Below are positions 10,086 to 19,300 of a DNA stretch of 64,000 nt, piece after piece. How positions within the stretch are numbered: the first letter of the stretch is position 1; each line of letters opens with the position of its first letter. The notes under the pieces were generated by a model that was not told the DNA's origin, did not search any database, and worked only from the letters and a program-made list of their open reading frames with translations. The position numbers and the translations under genes were made by a program. Source of the stretch: Prevotellaceae bacterium UBA4301 (GTDB lineage Bacteria; Bacteroidota; Bacteroidia; Bacteroidales; Bacteroidaceae); NCBI GenBank assembly GCA_002395775.1, contig DGUV01000045.1, positions 61,821-125,820 of the forward strand. The letters are read 5' to 3'.

Positions 10086-10601
10086 TCATTTTGGAAGTCT
10101 GCTGAATGTCGAGCGCAAGGAAGTTATTGTCCTCGTATTTTTTGTGGCCATTGCCGTGAAATGACCGCCATAGGTCAGGTTGATGGGCCCACATAGCGCA
10201 ATGTCGGGCAGAATAATGGCCGTGTCGTTTTGCTGGACGTTTTTCAGTGTCAGGCGGTCGGGAAAAGGGTTCTTCTTCAACCATGTTGATGCCAGAGGCG
10301 ATCGCTTCTCCGAGCAGTCGCAGACGAGCATGAGGTGACGGATGGTGTTCAGTATGCCCTTCCCGTCACGCGTAGGGTATTGTTGTTCCATCATCCTGCG
10401 CACCACCGCAGCGGCGGCATCGGGAAGCGAGGGTGTCACCATCAGCATCTCCACTTCGCTGTAGCGCGTCAGCAGCGGCGGCAGCAGTTCGGCAAGAGAG
10501 AGGTCGCCATAGCCGTGCCATAGCGTCGTGCCGCTCTCACCGAGGATATGGCGCAAAGCCAGCAGGTGTTTCGGTGTGCAGCAAGGTTCAATCAAGTGCA
10601 T
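10086..10601 (-). CDS. Hypothetical protein (171 aa), end of the virion operon
   Basis: This is the last gene of the leftward virion transcript, converging with the lysis genes. It mixes helices with a hydrophobic core near the C-terminus (DTAIILPDIALCGPINLTYG). That stretch recalls PLD-like folds, but no HKD catalytic motif is present, so no enzyme call is made. A hairpin terminator at 10650-10679 lies just upstream, so expression may depend on read-through. Confidence 0.5.
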   Translation of the reverse strand: MHLIEPCCTPKHLLALRHILGESGTTLWHGYGDLSLAELLPPLLTRYSEVEMLMVTPSLPDAAAAVVRRMMEQQYPTRDGKGILNTIRHLMLVCDCSEKRSPLASTWLKKNPFPDRLTLKNVQQNDTAIILPDIALCGPINLTYGGHFTAMATKNTRTITSLRSTFSRLPK

Positions 10602-10649
10602 TGTTCAATCGTGAATTATGAATTGTGAATTAAAAATTATAAATCAACA

Positions 10650-10679
10650 AAGCCCAGGCCGCTGTGTGTGCCTGGGCTT
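10650..10679 (-). terminator. Hairpin terminator below the tail-tube-like gene
   Basis: A perfect 10-bp stem AAGCCCAGGC / GCCTGGGCTT encloses a 10-base loop. It sits 24 bases beyond the stop of the leftward gene at 10703. Reading leftward the hairpin runs into AT-rich DNA rather than a pure U-tract, so efficiency is uncertain. Confidence 0.6.
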
Positions 10680-10702
10680 CGCTATGTGTACAGACCAATC
10701 GC

Positions 10703-11320
10703 TTAGTCCGTGATGGTAATGTTGTCGCTGGTGTCGTCAACAAGCGCAGCAGATTCTGGATCGGCCTCCTTGGTGATGGTTCCGTACCATTTCACCTCTG
10801 GATAGAGCTGGTAACTGTTCACTACTTGGAAGGTCTGTCCGTGGTCGTCACCGCGTGCCGCACCTGTGTCACTCGTGACGGTGAACTCGGAGTCGCCGAA
10901 GGGGTTACCGACGACGAGCCATTCAGCACCATCCTCGGCGATGTTGCCGGTCGGGAAGAATACGAGGTACTTACCGTCCATGTTGCTCAGAATGCGGCCG
11001 ACGTAGGCCATGTCGTCGGTGTTCTTCTCCACGCGGCCAGTGCCGGTGACTGTCCAGCCCTTGCCGCCGCCGTTGTCCTCAGAAGTTACTTGACCAGTCT
11101 GGCCCTTGAACTCGATGCGGAATCCTTTCAGAGCGGTTGCAGGTGTTCCTGTAGTTCCGCCAGCAGGTGTGATGACGTACTGGTTCTTGGCATCGTTCAC
11201 ACCGATGGTGGTGATGTGGTCGCTATCCAGTGGCACTACCATGCAGTAGTTGGAAAGACCTGCTGGGTTCTCCTTGCAGCCTGCTGCCGAGGAGATTACG
11301 TTTTTAAGAATGCAAGCCAT
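10703..11320 (-). CDS. Putative major tail tube protein
   Basis: 205 residues starting MACILKNVISSAAG; a longer open frame upstream is low-complexity and unlikely to be coding. The product is beta-rich with Gly/Thr/Asp, and has the size and composition of tail tube proteins. It follows the capsid gene by 132 bases. An alternative is a head decoration protein. The intergenic leader contains a perfect GTTGCGA-loop-TCGCAAC hairpin (11367-11385). Confidence 0.5.
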   Translation of the reverse strand: MACILKNVISSAAGCKENPAGLSNYCMVVPLDSDHITTIGVNDAKNQYVITPAGGTTGTPATALKGFRIEFKGQTGQVTSEDNGGGKGWTVTGTGRVEKNTDDMAYVGRILSNMDGKYLVFFPTGNIAEDGAEWLVVGNPFGDSEFTVTSDTGAARGDDHGQTFQVVNSYQLYPEVKWYGTITKEADPESAALVDDTSDNITITD

Positions 11321-11366
11321 ATCTGTTTGTGTGTTATTTGTGTTAGTGTTGTGACTGTTTTTTCGT

Positions 11367-11385
11367 TTGTTGCGATTCGGTCGCA
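11367..11385. promoter_or_regulatory. Short perfect hairpin in the leader of the tail-tube-like gene
   Basis: GTTGCGA and TCGCAAC form a 7-bp stem with a TTCGG loop. It lies 47 bases upstream of the leftward start codon, between it and the capsid gene. It could be an attenuator, an RNA processing site or an operator; the sequence does not decide. Confidence 0.4.
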
Positions 11386-11452
11386 ACCTCAAATCAGAGG
11401 GCGGCGGCCAGGCGGCGATATGGACCCAGCCGCCGCGCACCTCCGATAGCGC

Positions 11453-12880
11453 TTAGTCCTTCTCGTAGTAGGTCTTGCCAGACTCTACCTCGGTGTCCTC
11501 AGTCAGAGAATACACGTCGCCGCTCTTCTCATACCAGCCCTGCTCAGCGGGGTTGCCAGAGGGGTTCTCTACGGCTGTGTAGGTGGGAGTCTCGGCGCTG
11601 CCGCCACCTTCGTTGCCGTTCTCAGGCACTTCCTCGGTGAAGCGGGCCTGCAGGTCAACAACGCCACCCGTGAAGGTGTAGTTGTAGGTTTCTGTCTTGC
11701 CACCGTCGCTCCAGCCGATGAAGACGTAGCCCGTCTTCGGAGTGGCCTTCACGGTGATGACATCGCCCTCGTCGTAGAGGTCCTTCTGTCCGCTGGTGAT
11801 AGCCACCGTGCCCATCTTCTCGTTCGCGCTTGTTGCGGTGAAGATGTTGGCGATGTAGTCGCCTACAGGCAGATCGGTGTAGGTGTTCACGGCATCGTTG
11901 GTTGCGAACACCTCCGGACTGAAGTCGCGGATGCGGACAGTGGCACGACCGTTGGCCTGGTAGTCGAAGACGCGGAGGTCCTTGTTCACCTGGCCGATGC
12001 TGATGAGTGCGGCATTCTCGCGGTTGTCACACAGGAACTCGATGTTCCCCTCCAGGGTTGCGATGAGCTGTCCGCCCTTACCCATAGCGGAGTTGGTCTT
12101 CAGCACCACGTTAGGCATTTCGGCGAACTTCCAGCCGGCCTGCAGCACGGTGGGAGCAATCTGTGGATAGGTGAGCATGTAGCCCTTCACGGCCTTGCGG
12201 CAGAACTCGTCAGAGGCGTAGATGAAGATTGTCCGCTCAGGTTTCTTCAGCGCAGCGGAAAGGCCGCCGTAGAAGGTTGTGAGCAGTTCGTAAACCTGGT
12301 CAGCCTCCAGTCCGGCGATGTCGCCAGTCTCAATGAGGTTGCCGTTCTGCTTGCTGATGGTGCCGTCGGTACGGCGCTTGGCGATGATGGTATAGACACC
12401 ATCGAAAAGGGCGAGGCCGTTCCTTACAGCGTTCTCCTGACTCTCCTCCAACTTGCGGTTGGCGAGGCTGCCGAAGAAGAAGTTGGCACGGGTGTCCTCG
12501 GCGAGGCGACCCGAAAGTTCGTTCAGCAGGAAGGTGGTGTGCTCTGCGCTCTCGGCTACGTTAGTCACATCGAAGGGTCCCTTCTCAGTATAACGCTCGA
12601 TGGAGTCGGCAGTGTGGAGATAAATCTTCTCCACCTTGGCGGGGTTGTCAACGAACTTGCCCAGTTCGCTGTCCTTCACGTTGCCGACGACGTAGGGGCG
12701 GGCCTGAAGACCCTTGCGGTTGAAGAGGTAACAGGTGTCGATGTTCTCCACATCGGTTGTCACCTTCACGCCCAGGTCCTCAAACATGGAGTCGGTGAGC
12801 AGGTAGGCCTTGGCTACCAGCTCGGGGTGGATCTGTTCCTTGACGGAAGTGATCTGTGCTACAGAAAGTGCGTAAGCCAT
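11453..12880 (-). CDS. Major capsid protein with C-terminal display domain
   Basis: 475 residues. The first ~340 have the helix/strand pattern and gene position (directly after protease-scaffold) of an HK97-fold capsid protein. Residues about 345-413 resemble the InlB B-repeat/bacterial-repeat domain (VTVKATPKTGYVFIGWSDGG), after which comes a Gly/Glu linker. Residues 434-475 match the short NPxxxGWYE...GKTYY module seen at the ends of gut phage structural proteins. The added domains probably project from the virion surface. Its own late-type promoter lies 109 bases upstream, giving a long leader. Confidence 0.7.
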   Translation of the reverse strand: MAYALSVAQITSVKEQIHPELVAKAYLLTDSMFEDLGVKVTTDVENIDTCYLFNRKGLQARPYVVGNVKDSELGKFVDNPAKVEKIYLHTADSIERYTEKGPFDVTNVAESAEHTTFLLNELSGRLAEDTRANFFFGSLANRKLEESQENAVRNGLALFDGVYTIIAKRRTDGTISKQNGNLIETGDIAGLEADQVYELLTTFYGGLSAALKKPERTIFIYASDEFCRKAVKGYMLTYPQIAPTVLQAGWKFAEMPNVVLKTNSAMGKGGQLIATLEGNIEFLCDNRENAALISIGQVNKDLRVFDYQANGRATVRIRDFSPEVFATNDAVNTYTDLPVGDYIANIFTATSANEKMGTVAITSGQKDLYDEGDVITVKATPKTGYVFIGWSDGGKTETYNYTFTGGVVDLQARFTEEVPENGNEGGGSAETPTYTAVENPSGNPAEQGWYEKSGDVYSLTEDTEVESGKTYYEKD

Positions 12881-12935
12881 AATTGTGTTTGTGTGTTAAG
12901 GGGTGAATACTTGTGTTTGTGTCGTGTGTTTCTTT

Positions 12936-12986
12936 CTGATTATTCGGAGTCCTCTGATTACTCGGAATACTCCGAAAACTCTGATA
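12936..12986. repeat. Degenerate 9-base tandem repeat in the capsid gene leader
   Basis: Units of the form CTCTGATTA / CTCGGAATA occur about five times between the capsid promoter and its start codon, so they are in the 5' untranslated leader. The same unit appears inside coding sequence at 25.1 and 50.9 kb and near gene ends at 47.3 and 48.4 kb. Confidence 0.7.
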
Positions 12987-12988
12987 CT

Positions 12989-13026
12989 GCGAAGATACTG
13001 ATAGTGCCTTCTTGGGTCAAGGGCAA
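12989..13026 (-). promoter_or_regulatory. Late-type promoter of the capsid gene
   Basis: Reading leftward: TTGCCCTTGACC, 17 bases, TATCTTCGC. One of six copies in this window with identical spacing. The inner TTG and the TATCTT box match the Bacteroidota -33 and -7 elements (TTG-N20-TAnnTT), and the upstream TTGCC extension is the phage-specific part. Confidence 0.8.
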
Positions 13027-13042
13027 GTAGCAGAGGCAACTA

Positions 13043-13080
13043 CTCCCCCGCCCTTTACGGGAGGGGCCGGGGGAGAGCCT
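13043..13080. repeat. GC-rich dispersed hairpin repeat (intergenic copy)
   Basis: CTCCCCCGCCC and GGGAGGGGCCGGGGG arms form a strong hairpin between the capsid promoter and the protease stop. Related copies lie at 47.3, 51.3, 55.3, 61.7, 61.75 and 63.3 kb, five of them inside coding frames. Here it could double as a terminator for the protease transcript. Confidence 0.7.
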
Positions 13081-13081
13081 G

Positions 13082-14866
13082 CTATTTCTTCTGCATAGCG
13101 CGGATTTCCTTGTAGGTCATGCCGCTCTTGATGCGCTGCTTCTGCTTCGGAGCTTCGCCCGTGCCGTTGTCTGCAGGAACGCCGGCCTGTGCATTGACCA
13201 TCGGAGCGGGTTTCTCACTGAGTTCCTTCACCTCGGCCTTCAGTTCGGCTGCCTGCTTTGTCAGTTTCTCGATGAGCGAATCCTTCTCGGCGAGGGCTGC
13301 GTCCTTGGCGGCGATGGTGGCGACGTGCTCGGCAATCGTCTTGTCGCGCTCCGCGATGGTGGCCTTGCCTTCCTCGATGGCAGCGTTGACGGTCTCGATG
13401 GTGGCCTCACGCTCAGCGATGGTGGCGTTGGCCTGGTCGCGCTCGTCCTTGATGCCTTCCAGTGTGGCGAGGTTTTCCTTCAGCGTGGCAATCTCCTTGT
13501 CGCGCTCGGCAATGAGTGCTTCGGCAGCGGCCAGTGCTTCCGCCTGTCCTGCGGATTCCTCCTGTGCGGGGGCTTCCCCCTGCACCGGAGTTTCCTCCTC
13601 AGCGGGTTTCTCTTCGACAGCGGGTGCTTCAGTCACGGGTGCTTCCTCGGCAGGCTGTTCCGTTGCAGGAGCCTGTTCCTCCTGCTGGGCTGCTGGCTGC
13701 TCGGCAACCTCAGCGGCCTTCTTCTCTTGTTCTGTCATAGCGGTATTGTTTGGGGTGGTGTTTCCGATTTCAACTGTTTCCGGACCAAATATGGAGTCCA
13801 CGCTTTTCTTCACGTGTCCTTTATCGACAATGACCGTGGCTCCGGCATTGGCAGCGACGGCTCCTTTCTGCTGTTCACTCAGCGTCGCCATGTCTTGCTG
13901 CTCTTCGGGCTCTCCGCCTTCTGTAGGTTCGTCAATGACGGTTGCTTCTCTGGCTGTCTTCAGGCTTCCGCCCGCCAGGTCGAACACGGCTTGGATGGCG
14001 CGGTTGTAGTCGCCCACTTCATCCACCAGCGCACCCATCACCTCGTCGGCATCGAAGGTCTTGCCCGTCAGGTGTTCCTCCTTCACAAGCGGCCGGTTCT
14101 GGCGCACCGTTTCGCGGAACTCCTCGCCCAGCCTGTCCAGTTCGGCTTGCAGTTTCTCCGTCTTGCCATCTACCGCCTCGCGGTATTCTGCATTCTTGTC
14201 GGGCGAGGTCACGCTCACCAGTTCGATGTAGCGGTAGCCGTCCTGATCCACTGTGTTGTGCGGCACGCCCCAGAAGGCGCACATTGTGCCAATACATCCC
14301 ATCGTGTTGCGCCCGTTCATCACGATAGTTCGGTCGCACAGCGCAGCCACCAACTGACCCGCCGAACAACATATGCCATCCACCCACGCCACAGTCGGTT
14401 TCCCCTTCTCGCGGCAGTCGGCAATTGCCTGTTCGTAGTCGATGCGGGCCGAAGCAGCACCGCCCGGCGTGTTGATGATGAAGATGTGTCCCTTCACCTG
14501 CGGAATGGTGTTGGCATACATAATCTGGTCGCGATGGTCTTTCGAGCCATACGAGCATCCGTCGCCGTCGCGCGTCACCGGTCCGTCGATGGCCACCACG
14601 TTCACAATTTCGTCGTCGTCAGCCAGTTCCTCGTCGCGCCAGTACAGATGATTCTCAATCCTGTGGATATTGCCCACATAGAGTTTATCCTGAAACCCTC
14701 CCTTAGCCGACTTGCTCCCCTTCAGCGAGAGGAAGAAACCTTGCTTCTTCTCTCCCTCGAAGTCCTTGCCCGTCAGCCACGCGGCACGGATGGCTTCGGC
14801 AAATCGCTGCGCGATGCCTACCTCCAGGTCGTAGAAGGTTTCGGTGAAATACGTTCTTGAAATCAT
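13082..14866 (-). CDS. S49-type prohead protease fused to scaffold-like tail
   Basis: 594 residues from MISRTYFTE. A longer TTG frame begins exactly in the promoter and is rejected. Residues about 60-290 carry the ClpP/SppA fold pattern: INTPGG, a Ser nucleophile in CCSAGQLVAA, and the NTMGCIGTM strand. After about residue 310 the sequence is Glu/Ala/Gln-rich, then a long heptad-type coiled coil rich in AERDK repeats, as in scaffold proteins. The arrangement is like lambda C/Nu3: a protease that matures the head and a scaffold made from the same gene. Own late-type promoter at 14895-14932. Confidence 0.8.
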   Translation of the reverse strand: MISRTYFTETFYDLEVGIAQRFAEAIRAAWLTGKDFEGEKKQGFFLSLKGSKSAKGGFQDKLYVGNIHRIENHLYWRDEELADDDEIVNVVAIDGPVTRDGDGCSYGSKDHRDQIMYANTIPQVKGHIFIINTPGGAASARIDYEQAIADCREKGKPTVAWVDGICCSAGQLVAALCDRTIVMNGRNTMGCIGTMCAFWGVPHNTVDQDGYRYIELVSVTSPDKNAEYREAVDGKTEKLQAELDRLGEEFRETVRQNRPLVKEEHLTGKTFDADEVMGALVDEVGDYNRAIQAVFDLAGGSLKTAREATVIDEPTEGGEPEEQQDMATLSEQQKGAVAANAGATVIVDKGHVKKSVDSIFGPETVEIGNTTPNNTAMTEQEKKAAEVAEQPAAQQEEQAPATEQPAEEAPVTEAPAVEEKPAEEETPVQGEAPAQEESAGQAEALAAAEALIAERDKEIATLKENLATLEGIKDERDQANATIAEREATIETVNAAIEEGKATIAERDKTIAEHVATIAAKDAALAEKDSLIEKLTKQAAELKAEVKELSEKPAPMVNAQAGVPADNGTGEAPKQKQRIKSGMTYKEIRAMQKK

Positions 14867-14894
14867 ATTCTTGTCAGTGTTTGTGTTGTTTTTC

Positions 14895-14932
14895 CGCAAT
14901 TTATAATCCGTTGCGCCGTGGGTCAAGGGCAA
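14895..14932 (-). promoter_or_regulatory. Late-type promoter of the protease-scaffold gene
   Basis: Leftward TTGCCCTTGACC, 17 bases, TAAATTGCG. It lies 28 bases before the ATG, so the leader is short. The first TTG of the element opens a spurious upstream reading frame. Confidence 0.85.
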
Positions 14933-14944
14933 ACGTGCTTCGCA

Positions 14945-15024
14945 AGTGAAGAGTGAAAAATCTGAGTTTCTTATATTCGTGCAATTCGTGGTTAAAACTA
15001 ATTGTGCTCCGTGGTTCGGTGCGT
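14945..15024. repeat. AATTCGTGGTTA-type dispersed repeat
   Basis: The stretch GTGAAGAGTGAAAAAT, then TTCGTGCAATTCGTGGTTA and CTCCGTGG belongs to a family of short phrases repeated here at 48.0, 50.1, 52.1 and 62.5 kb. It forms the junction between the protease promoter and the next upstream gene's 3' end. Confidence 0.6.
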
Positions 15025-16263
15025 CATCGGAAAAGCCGTGAACAGTTTCCTATTCCGTTGCCTGCACGCCTCTTTCCGTCTCCGTGCTTCTGCTGCACAG
15101 GCACAAGCCTTGTCCTTCGCCTCCTGTTCTTCACGCGCACGCACGTTATTATATATAGGTGTACCCACGGCTGCCTCGCCCAGCGCGTCCAGGTTCTCCT
15201 CGATGAACTGACACGCCATCGCCATCGCCTGCTGCGCGTCCGTCATGCTGTCGCGCCGGGCCAGTTTCATATCCTTCTGCGAACTGGCGGTAGCGTATGT
15301 CCCGGAACCTGTAAGCAGGGCTGTCTGCGTAATAGTCGTCCGTCGGCTCTCCACATAGAAAGCCAGGGCTGTGCGCAAGAGACTCAGCAACTCCTCAGCG
15401 ACGGAATCGCTGAGCACCGAACCATCGCCGCTGCCACTTTGCTCGGCGGTTTCGCCGCCGAGATTCGCCCACTCCACCACCGCCTTCAGCAGTTTTGCTC
15501 CCACCCTCGGCTTCAAGTACGTGTCCTGACAGAAGCGAATATCCCTCACCAACTGCACATACGCCATCCGCTCCCCTTTAATGTCTAAGTATTCGTTCAG
15601 CACCCGTGCCGTCTGGAAGAGCAAGCCCTTGTGCAGGTAGAAAGCATCCGCCTCGCTCCACAGTTCCGTGAACTGCTTTGTCCCCTTCGCGTCCGCTTCC
15701 AGAAACAGCAGCAGCGAATCGACCGCCCGTCCGGCACTCATGTAGGCATCCTTTACCACTCTCTCCATCCTCTTCTCGTCGGCAGACTCGTAGCCGTCGG
15801 CGGAAACCATGTTCATGCCGCCGCCCTCGTTGAAGTTCACTGTCAGCATTCCTGCCTTGTGCGAGAGCATCTTGTAAAACTCAATCTGCTGGCAGATGCG
15901 GATAAGCCGTATTGTCAGCATATCCTCGTCGGACACCTTCTGTTCGCCCTCGGCAGCACCCTCATACGTCTCTCGGTAGCGGCCCTGCTGAATTTGCTCT
16001 AAGCGTTCCGTCACATCGGCATGAGCCAACTGAGGGTCTTGTCTCGCTTTGCCCGTGGGCCGCACGGTCGTGGCCGTAATGTCCGTATATTTACTGCGAA
16101 GCCTGTCGTACTCCGTGAGCAAGTGCTGGTACAACCCGTCGCCTAACAGCGGCACCAACGCCACCGCCTCTTCCTCCTCGATATACCCGAAGAGTTGTTG
16201 CGGCCTGTCCCACCGTGCCGTTGGCATCAGACTGATAATCTCGTTTTGTGTGGTAATCAGCAT
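14998..16263 (-). CDS. Putative head-tail connector / structural protein (DUF6712-like)
   Basis: 421 residues, largely helical, with an N-terminus (MLITTQNEIISLMPTARW) and a WDRPQQLFGYIEEEE segment that resemble DUF6712 proteins of Bacteroidota prophages. The C-terminus is Arg/Lys/Cys-rich and may contact DNA. It lies between tape measure and protease in a virion operon, and has its own late-type promoter 18 bases upstream. Connector function is inferred from position. Confidence 0.5.
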   Translation of the reverse strand: MLITTQNEIISLMPTARWDRPQQLFGYIEEEEAVALVPLLGDGLYQHLLTEYDRLRSKYTDITATTVRPTGKARQDPQLAHADVTERLEQIQQGRYRETYEGAAEGEQKVSDEDMLTIRLIRICQQIEFYKMLSHKAGMLTVNFNEGGGMNMVSADGYESADEKRMERVVKDAYMSAGRAVDSLLLFLEADAKGTKQFTELWSEADAFYLHKGLLFQTARVLNEYLDIKGERMAYVQLVRDIRFCQDTYLKPRVGAKLLKAVVEWANLGGETAEQSGSGDGSVLSDSVAEELLSLLRTALAFYVESRRTTITQTALLTGSGTYATASSQKDMKLARRDSMTDAQQAMAMACQFIEENLDALGEAAVGTPIYNNVRAREEQEAKDKACACAAEARRRKEACRQRNRKLFTAFPMTHRTTEHN

Positions 16264-16280
16264 AGTCGTTATGTTTTGTC

Positions 16281-16318
16281 TGCAATATCGGTATTCCGGG
16301 CCTCGCGGTCAAGGGCAA
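16281..16318 (-). promoter_or_regulatory. Late-type promoter of the putative connector gene
   Basis: Leftward TTGCCCTTGACC, 17 bases, GATATTGCAGACAAAA. Only the first base of the -7 box departs from the other copies. Shares the GCAGACAAAA downstream phrase with the promoter at 25329-25366. Confidence 0.8.
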
Positions 16319-16388
16319 AGAAAAAGGCCACGCAATGCGCAGCCCTTCTCAAAAAATGTAAATTGTAAATCGTCAAATCGTAAATGGG

Positions 16389-19300
16389 TTAGTATCTTTC
16401 CCCATACCTGTTCAGGGTTTTCTTTCCTCTGTCATAGCTGTCCACCAGTCCGTCCTTGCCATAGACGTTGAAGACGCCACGGATGCCCTCGTCGAGGGCG
16501 CGTTGCAGGAGGTCGCTCTGTCGGTCGATACTTGTCTGCAAGGCTGCCATCTGCTCGGCACTCATGCCCGACCCATAGGTCTCATTAGCCCCATTAGCCC
16601 CATAGTCCTCCATGATTTCATCGAGGTTGCCATCTGCAAAGGCTCTCACTCCCCTACCCCTGCGACGTGTGGCGGCGATGCGTCCGCCGCCGCTCAGGGT
16701 CTGTATGACGTGCCATATCTCGGCCTCGTTCATCGTGATTTGGCGGGTGGTGCCGGCGTCGATAATCATCTCACGGCCTGCCTCCCCTGCAAGGTGAAAC
16801 TCAGGACCGTTGGTGAGGTGGGTCCGTGGGTTGCGCCCCATGTAGCGGGCGCGGTAGGTCTTTCCGTCGGCAGCATCCACGTTGTACTGCCGGCCAACCT
16901 GTAAGGAAGCCGGGTCCGTAAATTCGTTGACGTTGCCCTCGGCGTAGGTAAGCATGCCGGTAGTGAGTCTGCCAGCGTTAGCCCCACTTGCACCGGTGGC
17001 CTGCGCAATCTGACTTTTCGACTTGGCTATCTTGGATGCAGCCAGGCCCATCAGCCCTCCAAGCAAACCGGTAAAGGCTGCGAATACTATCGAGCCGCCA
17101 ATGGGTCCCAACTCCTTATAAATTTTGCCCAATACGCCAGGCAGGTCTGCCGCCGCTTGACCTTGTTGCTGCGACAAACTAACCGTCAGCGATGTAATTG
17201 CGGCCTGTCCTGCGGTCTGCACGGCAATCATACCGAACTTCTGTGCAGCACTCAGATTGTCGTTACTCATGGCTTGGTAAGCAATGCCGTAGAGGTTGGC
17301 GGCCTGTGTCATCTTGGCGAATGCAGACTGTGTGCTGGCGGTGATTTTCTGATTCGTATCCTCGGTCTTCTGGCGCATCTTTTCCTGCCCTCCGTTATAG
17401 GTTTGCACCCACTGCACGTAACGCTCGAAGGATGCGGGGTCGGCATCAGATACAGAGGGAGGAAGTCCAATGTCGCCCGTGCGCTCACCTCCACTGCCTG
17501 TTACGCCTCCAGATTCCAGCCCCATGCCGGTTCCTGACGAGGTGTCTATACCTTCGCCGCCTTTGGCTTGACCTCCAATCTTTTCTGTGAGGCCCAGTAT
17601 CGCCCGCGTGTTTGCCAGCGTGGCATCCGTATTCGCATCCACGCTCGCGTTCTGCAGCATGGCATTCAACTGATCCGTGATGGTTTCGCTCATCCTCATG
17701 TTGATGTCGTCCATCACCTTTTTCCAGGCTTCTGCCTGTGCATTATGGCGTTCTATCTCACGCTGTCGTTCCAGGGCCTCAAATTCATCAAGATACTCAT
17801 AATGAGCCGTAGCCTTGCTGGTTCCGGCATTGTCTATGATTACATACGTGCCGGCACCTGGTCCGCCTTTGCCCGTTAAGTTCAGTTTTGCCAGTTCATT
17901 ATAGTACTCCGCATCCCCCGCATGGCTCGCCTCGAAGACGCTTTGCAGGGAAGAGGTAAGCAGACCAGCCCATTCGCGCAGCGCTGTGTAGAGGCGGTTC
18001 TGCGACTCCTCCATCTGGTTGGCGATGGCCACGCGCTGCTCTTCCAGCTTCTTCAGTTCCTCCGTCTTGGCCAGGTTCAGCGAGCGGCGCAGGTGCTCGG
18101 CATCCTCCAACCGGCCTTCGGCTTTCAGTTGCGCTATGCGCTCCTCGCCAATCTGGCGCATACGGTTGTAGTAGGTCATCTGCATGGCCAGCCGCACCTG
18201 CATCTGCTTGATGGCAAGCCGATCGGCCACGCGCTCGCTGGCCTGTCCAGCACCTATCAGACTGTTGGCCCGCTTAACCTGGTCCTCGGCCAGTCCCAGT
18301 CGGCTCAGTGCCTTCTCGAAGCCGTCGCGTCGGCTCTGCGTCTGTCCCTCTGCGATGTCGGCCCACCAGATGTCGGTCTGCTTCTTGATGAGCGACGCCT
18401 CCTTCTTGATGGCGTTCTGTATCTCGTCGTAGGCCGTGCGCAGTTGCGCCATGAGTGCCTGCTGCATCTGGGTGTCCCCACGGATGGCGTCGGCCCAGGC
18501 CTGCATGCCTTGCTCGCCCATGTGGCGCATCACCTCCTCGATGGTCGTTGAGTAGGCGTGCTCTGCCTCGCCCAGCATGAAGGCCGTGCGCTTCAGTTCC
18601 TCGGCAGCCTGTCGGCTGTTGAAGTCGCTCATGTCGGCGTTCTCGCGCATCAGGCGGTTGCGTTCGGCGGTCATGTCGGCCGTCAGTATGCCCATCGTCA
18701 CCAGGTTCTCGCGCAGGTTGCGCGTGATACCGTCGTAGGGCCGTTCCTTCTCGATGATGTCGCGGATAGCCTTCATCTGCGTGGTCACGGCCTGCTGCTG
18801 CTTCAGGTAGTCGCGCTCGATGCCTTTGTCCAGTTTGCCGAAGATGCTGCGCATCTCTGCCTCGCTGTGCTTGCCGATGTCGTAGATGAACTTCACCGTC
18901 TTGCCGATGGTCTTCTGTATGAAGTCGGCGGTGTCGCCCGTGCGTTCGCTGAGAATGTCGAAGATGGCTTGCTGTTCCTCTTCCGTCACCTCGCCGCTCT
19001 TCCGTGCATAGAGTTTCTGCAACTCCGCCCTGCGCTGGTGCCATTCCATTTCGTTGGCCAGCGTGCGGTTCTTCATCTCGGCCTCCGTGATACCCTCCTC
19101 CGTGGCTGCCTCCTGAATGCGCGTCTTGCGCTCCGTGTAGTAGGCATCCAGTTCGTTCAGGTACGCACTCCACTCGTCCTTGATGGTCTTCTCGCGCTTC
19201 TTGCGACCCGTCGGGTCCATCCAGTCGCCGGTGTTCGTGAGGTGTTTCTCATGCAGCGCATCCTGTATTTTCAGACGCTCGGTGTTGTACCACTCAATCG

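Noticed and set aside
10664..11449. 261-codon plus-strand frame opposite the tail-tube-like gene
   Set aside because: Shadow frame; begins in the terminator hairpin and has no promoter or operon neighbour.
13325..14860. 511-codon plus-strand frame
   Set aside because: Antisense shadow of the GC-rich protease-scaffold gene; no start context and low-complexity Leu/Gly composition.
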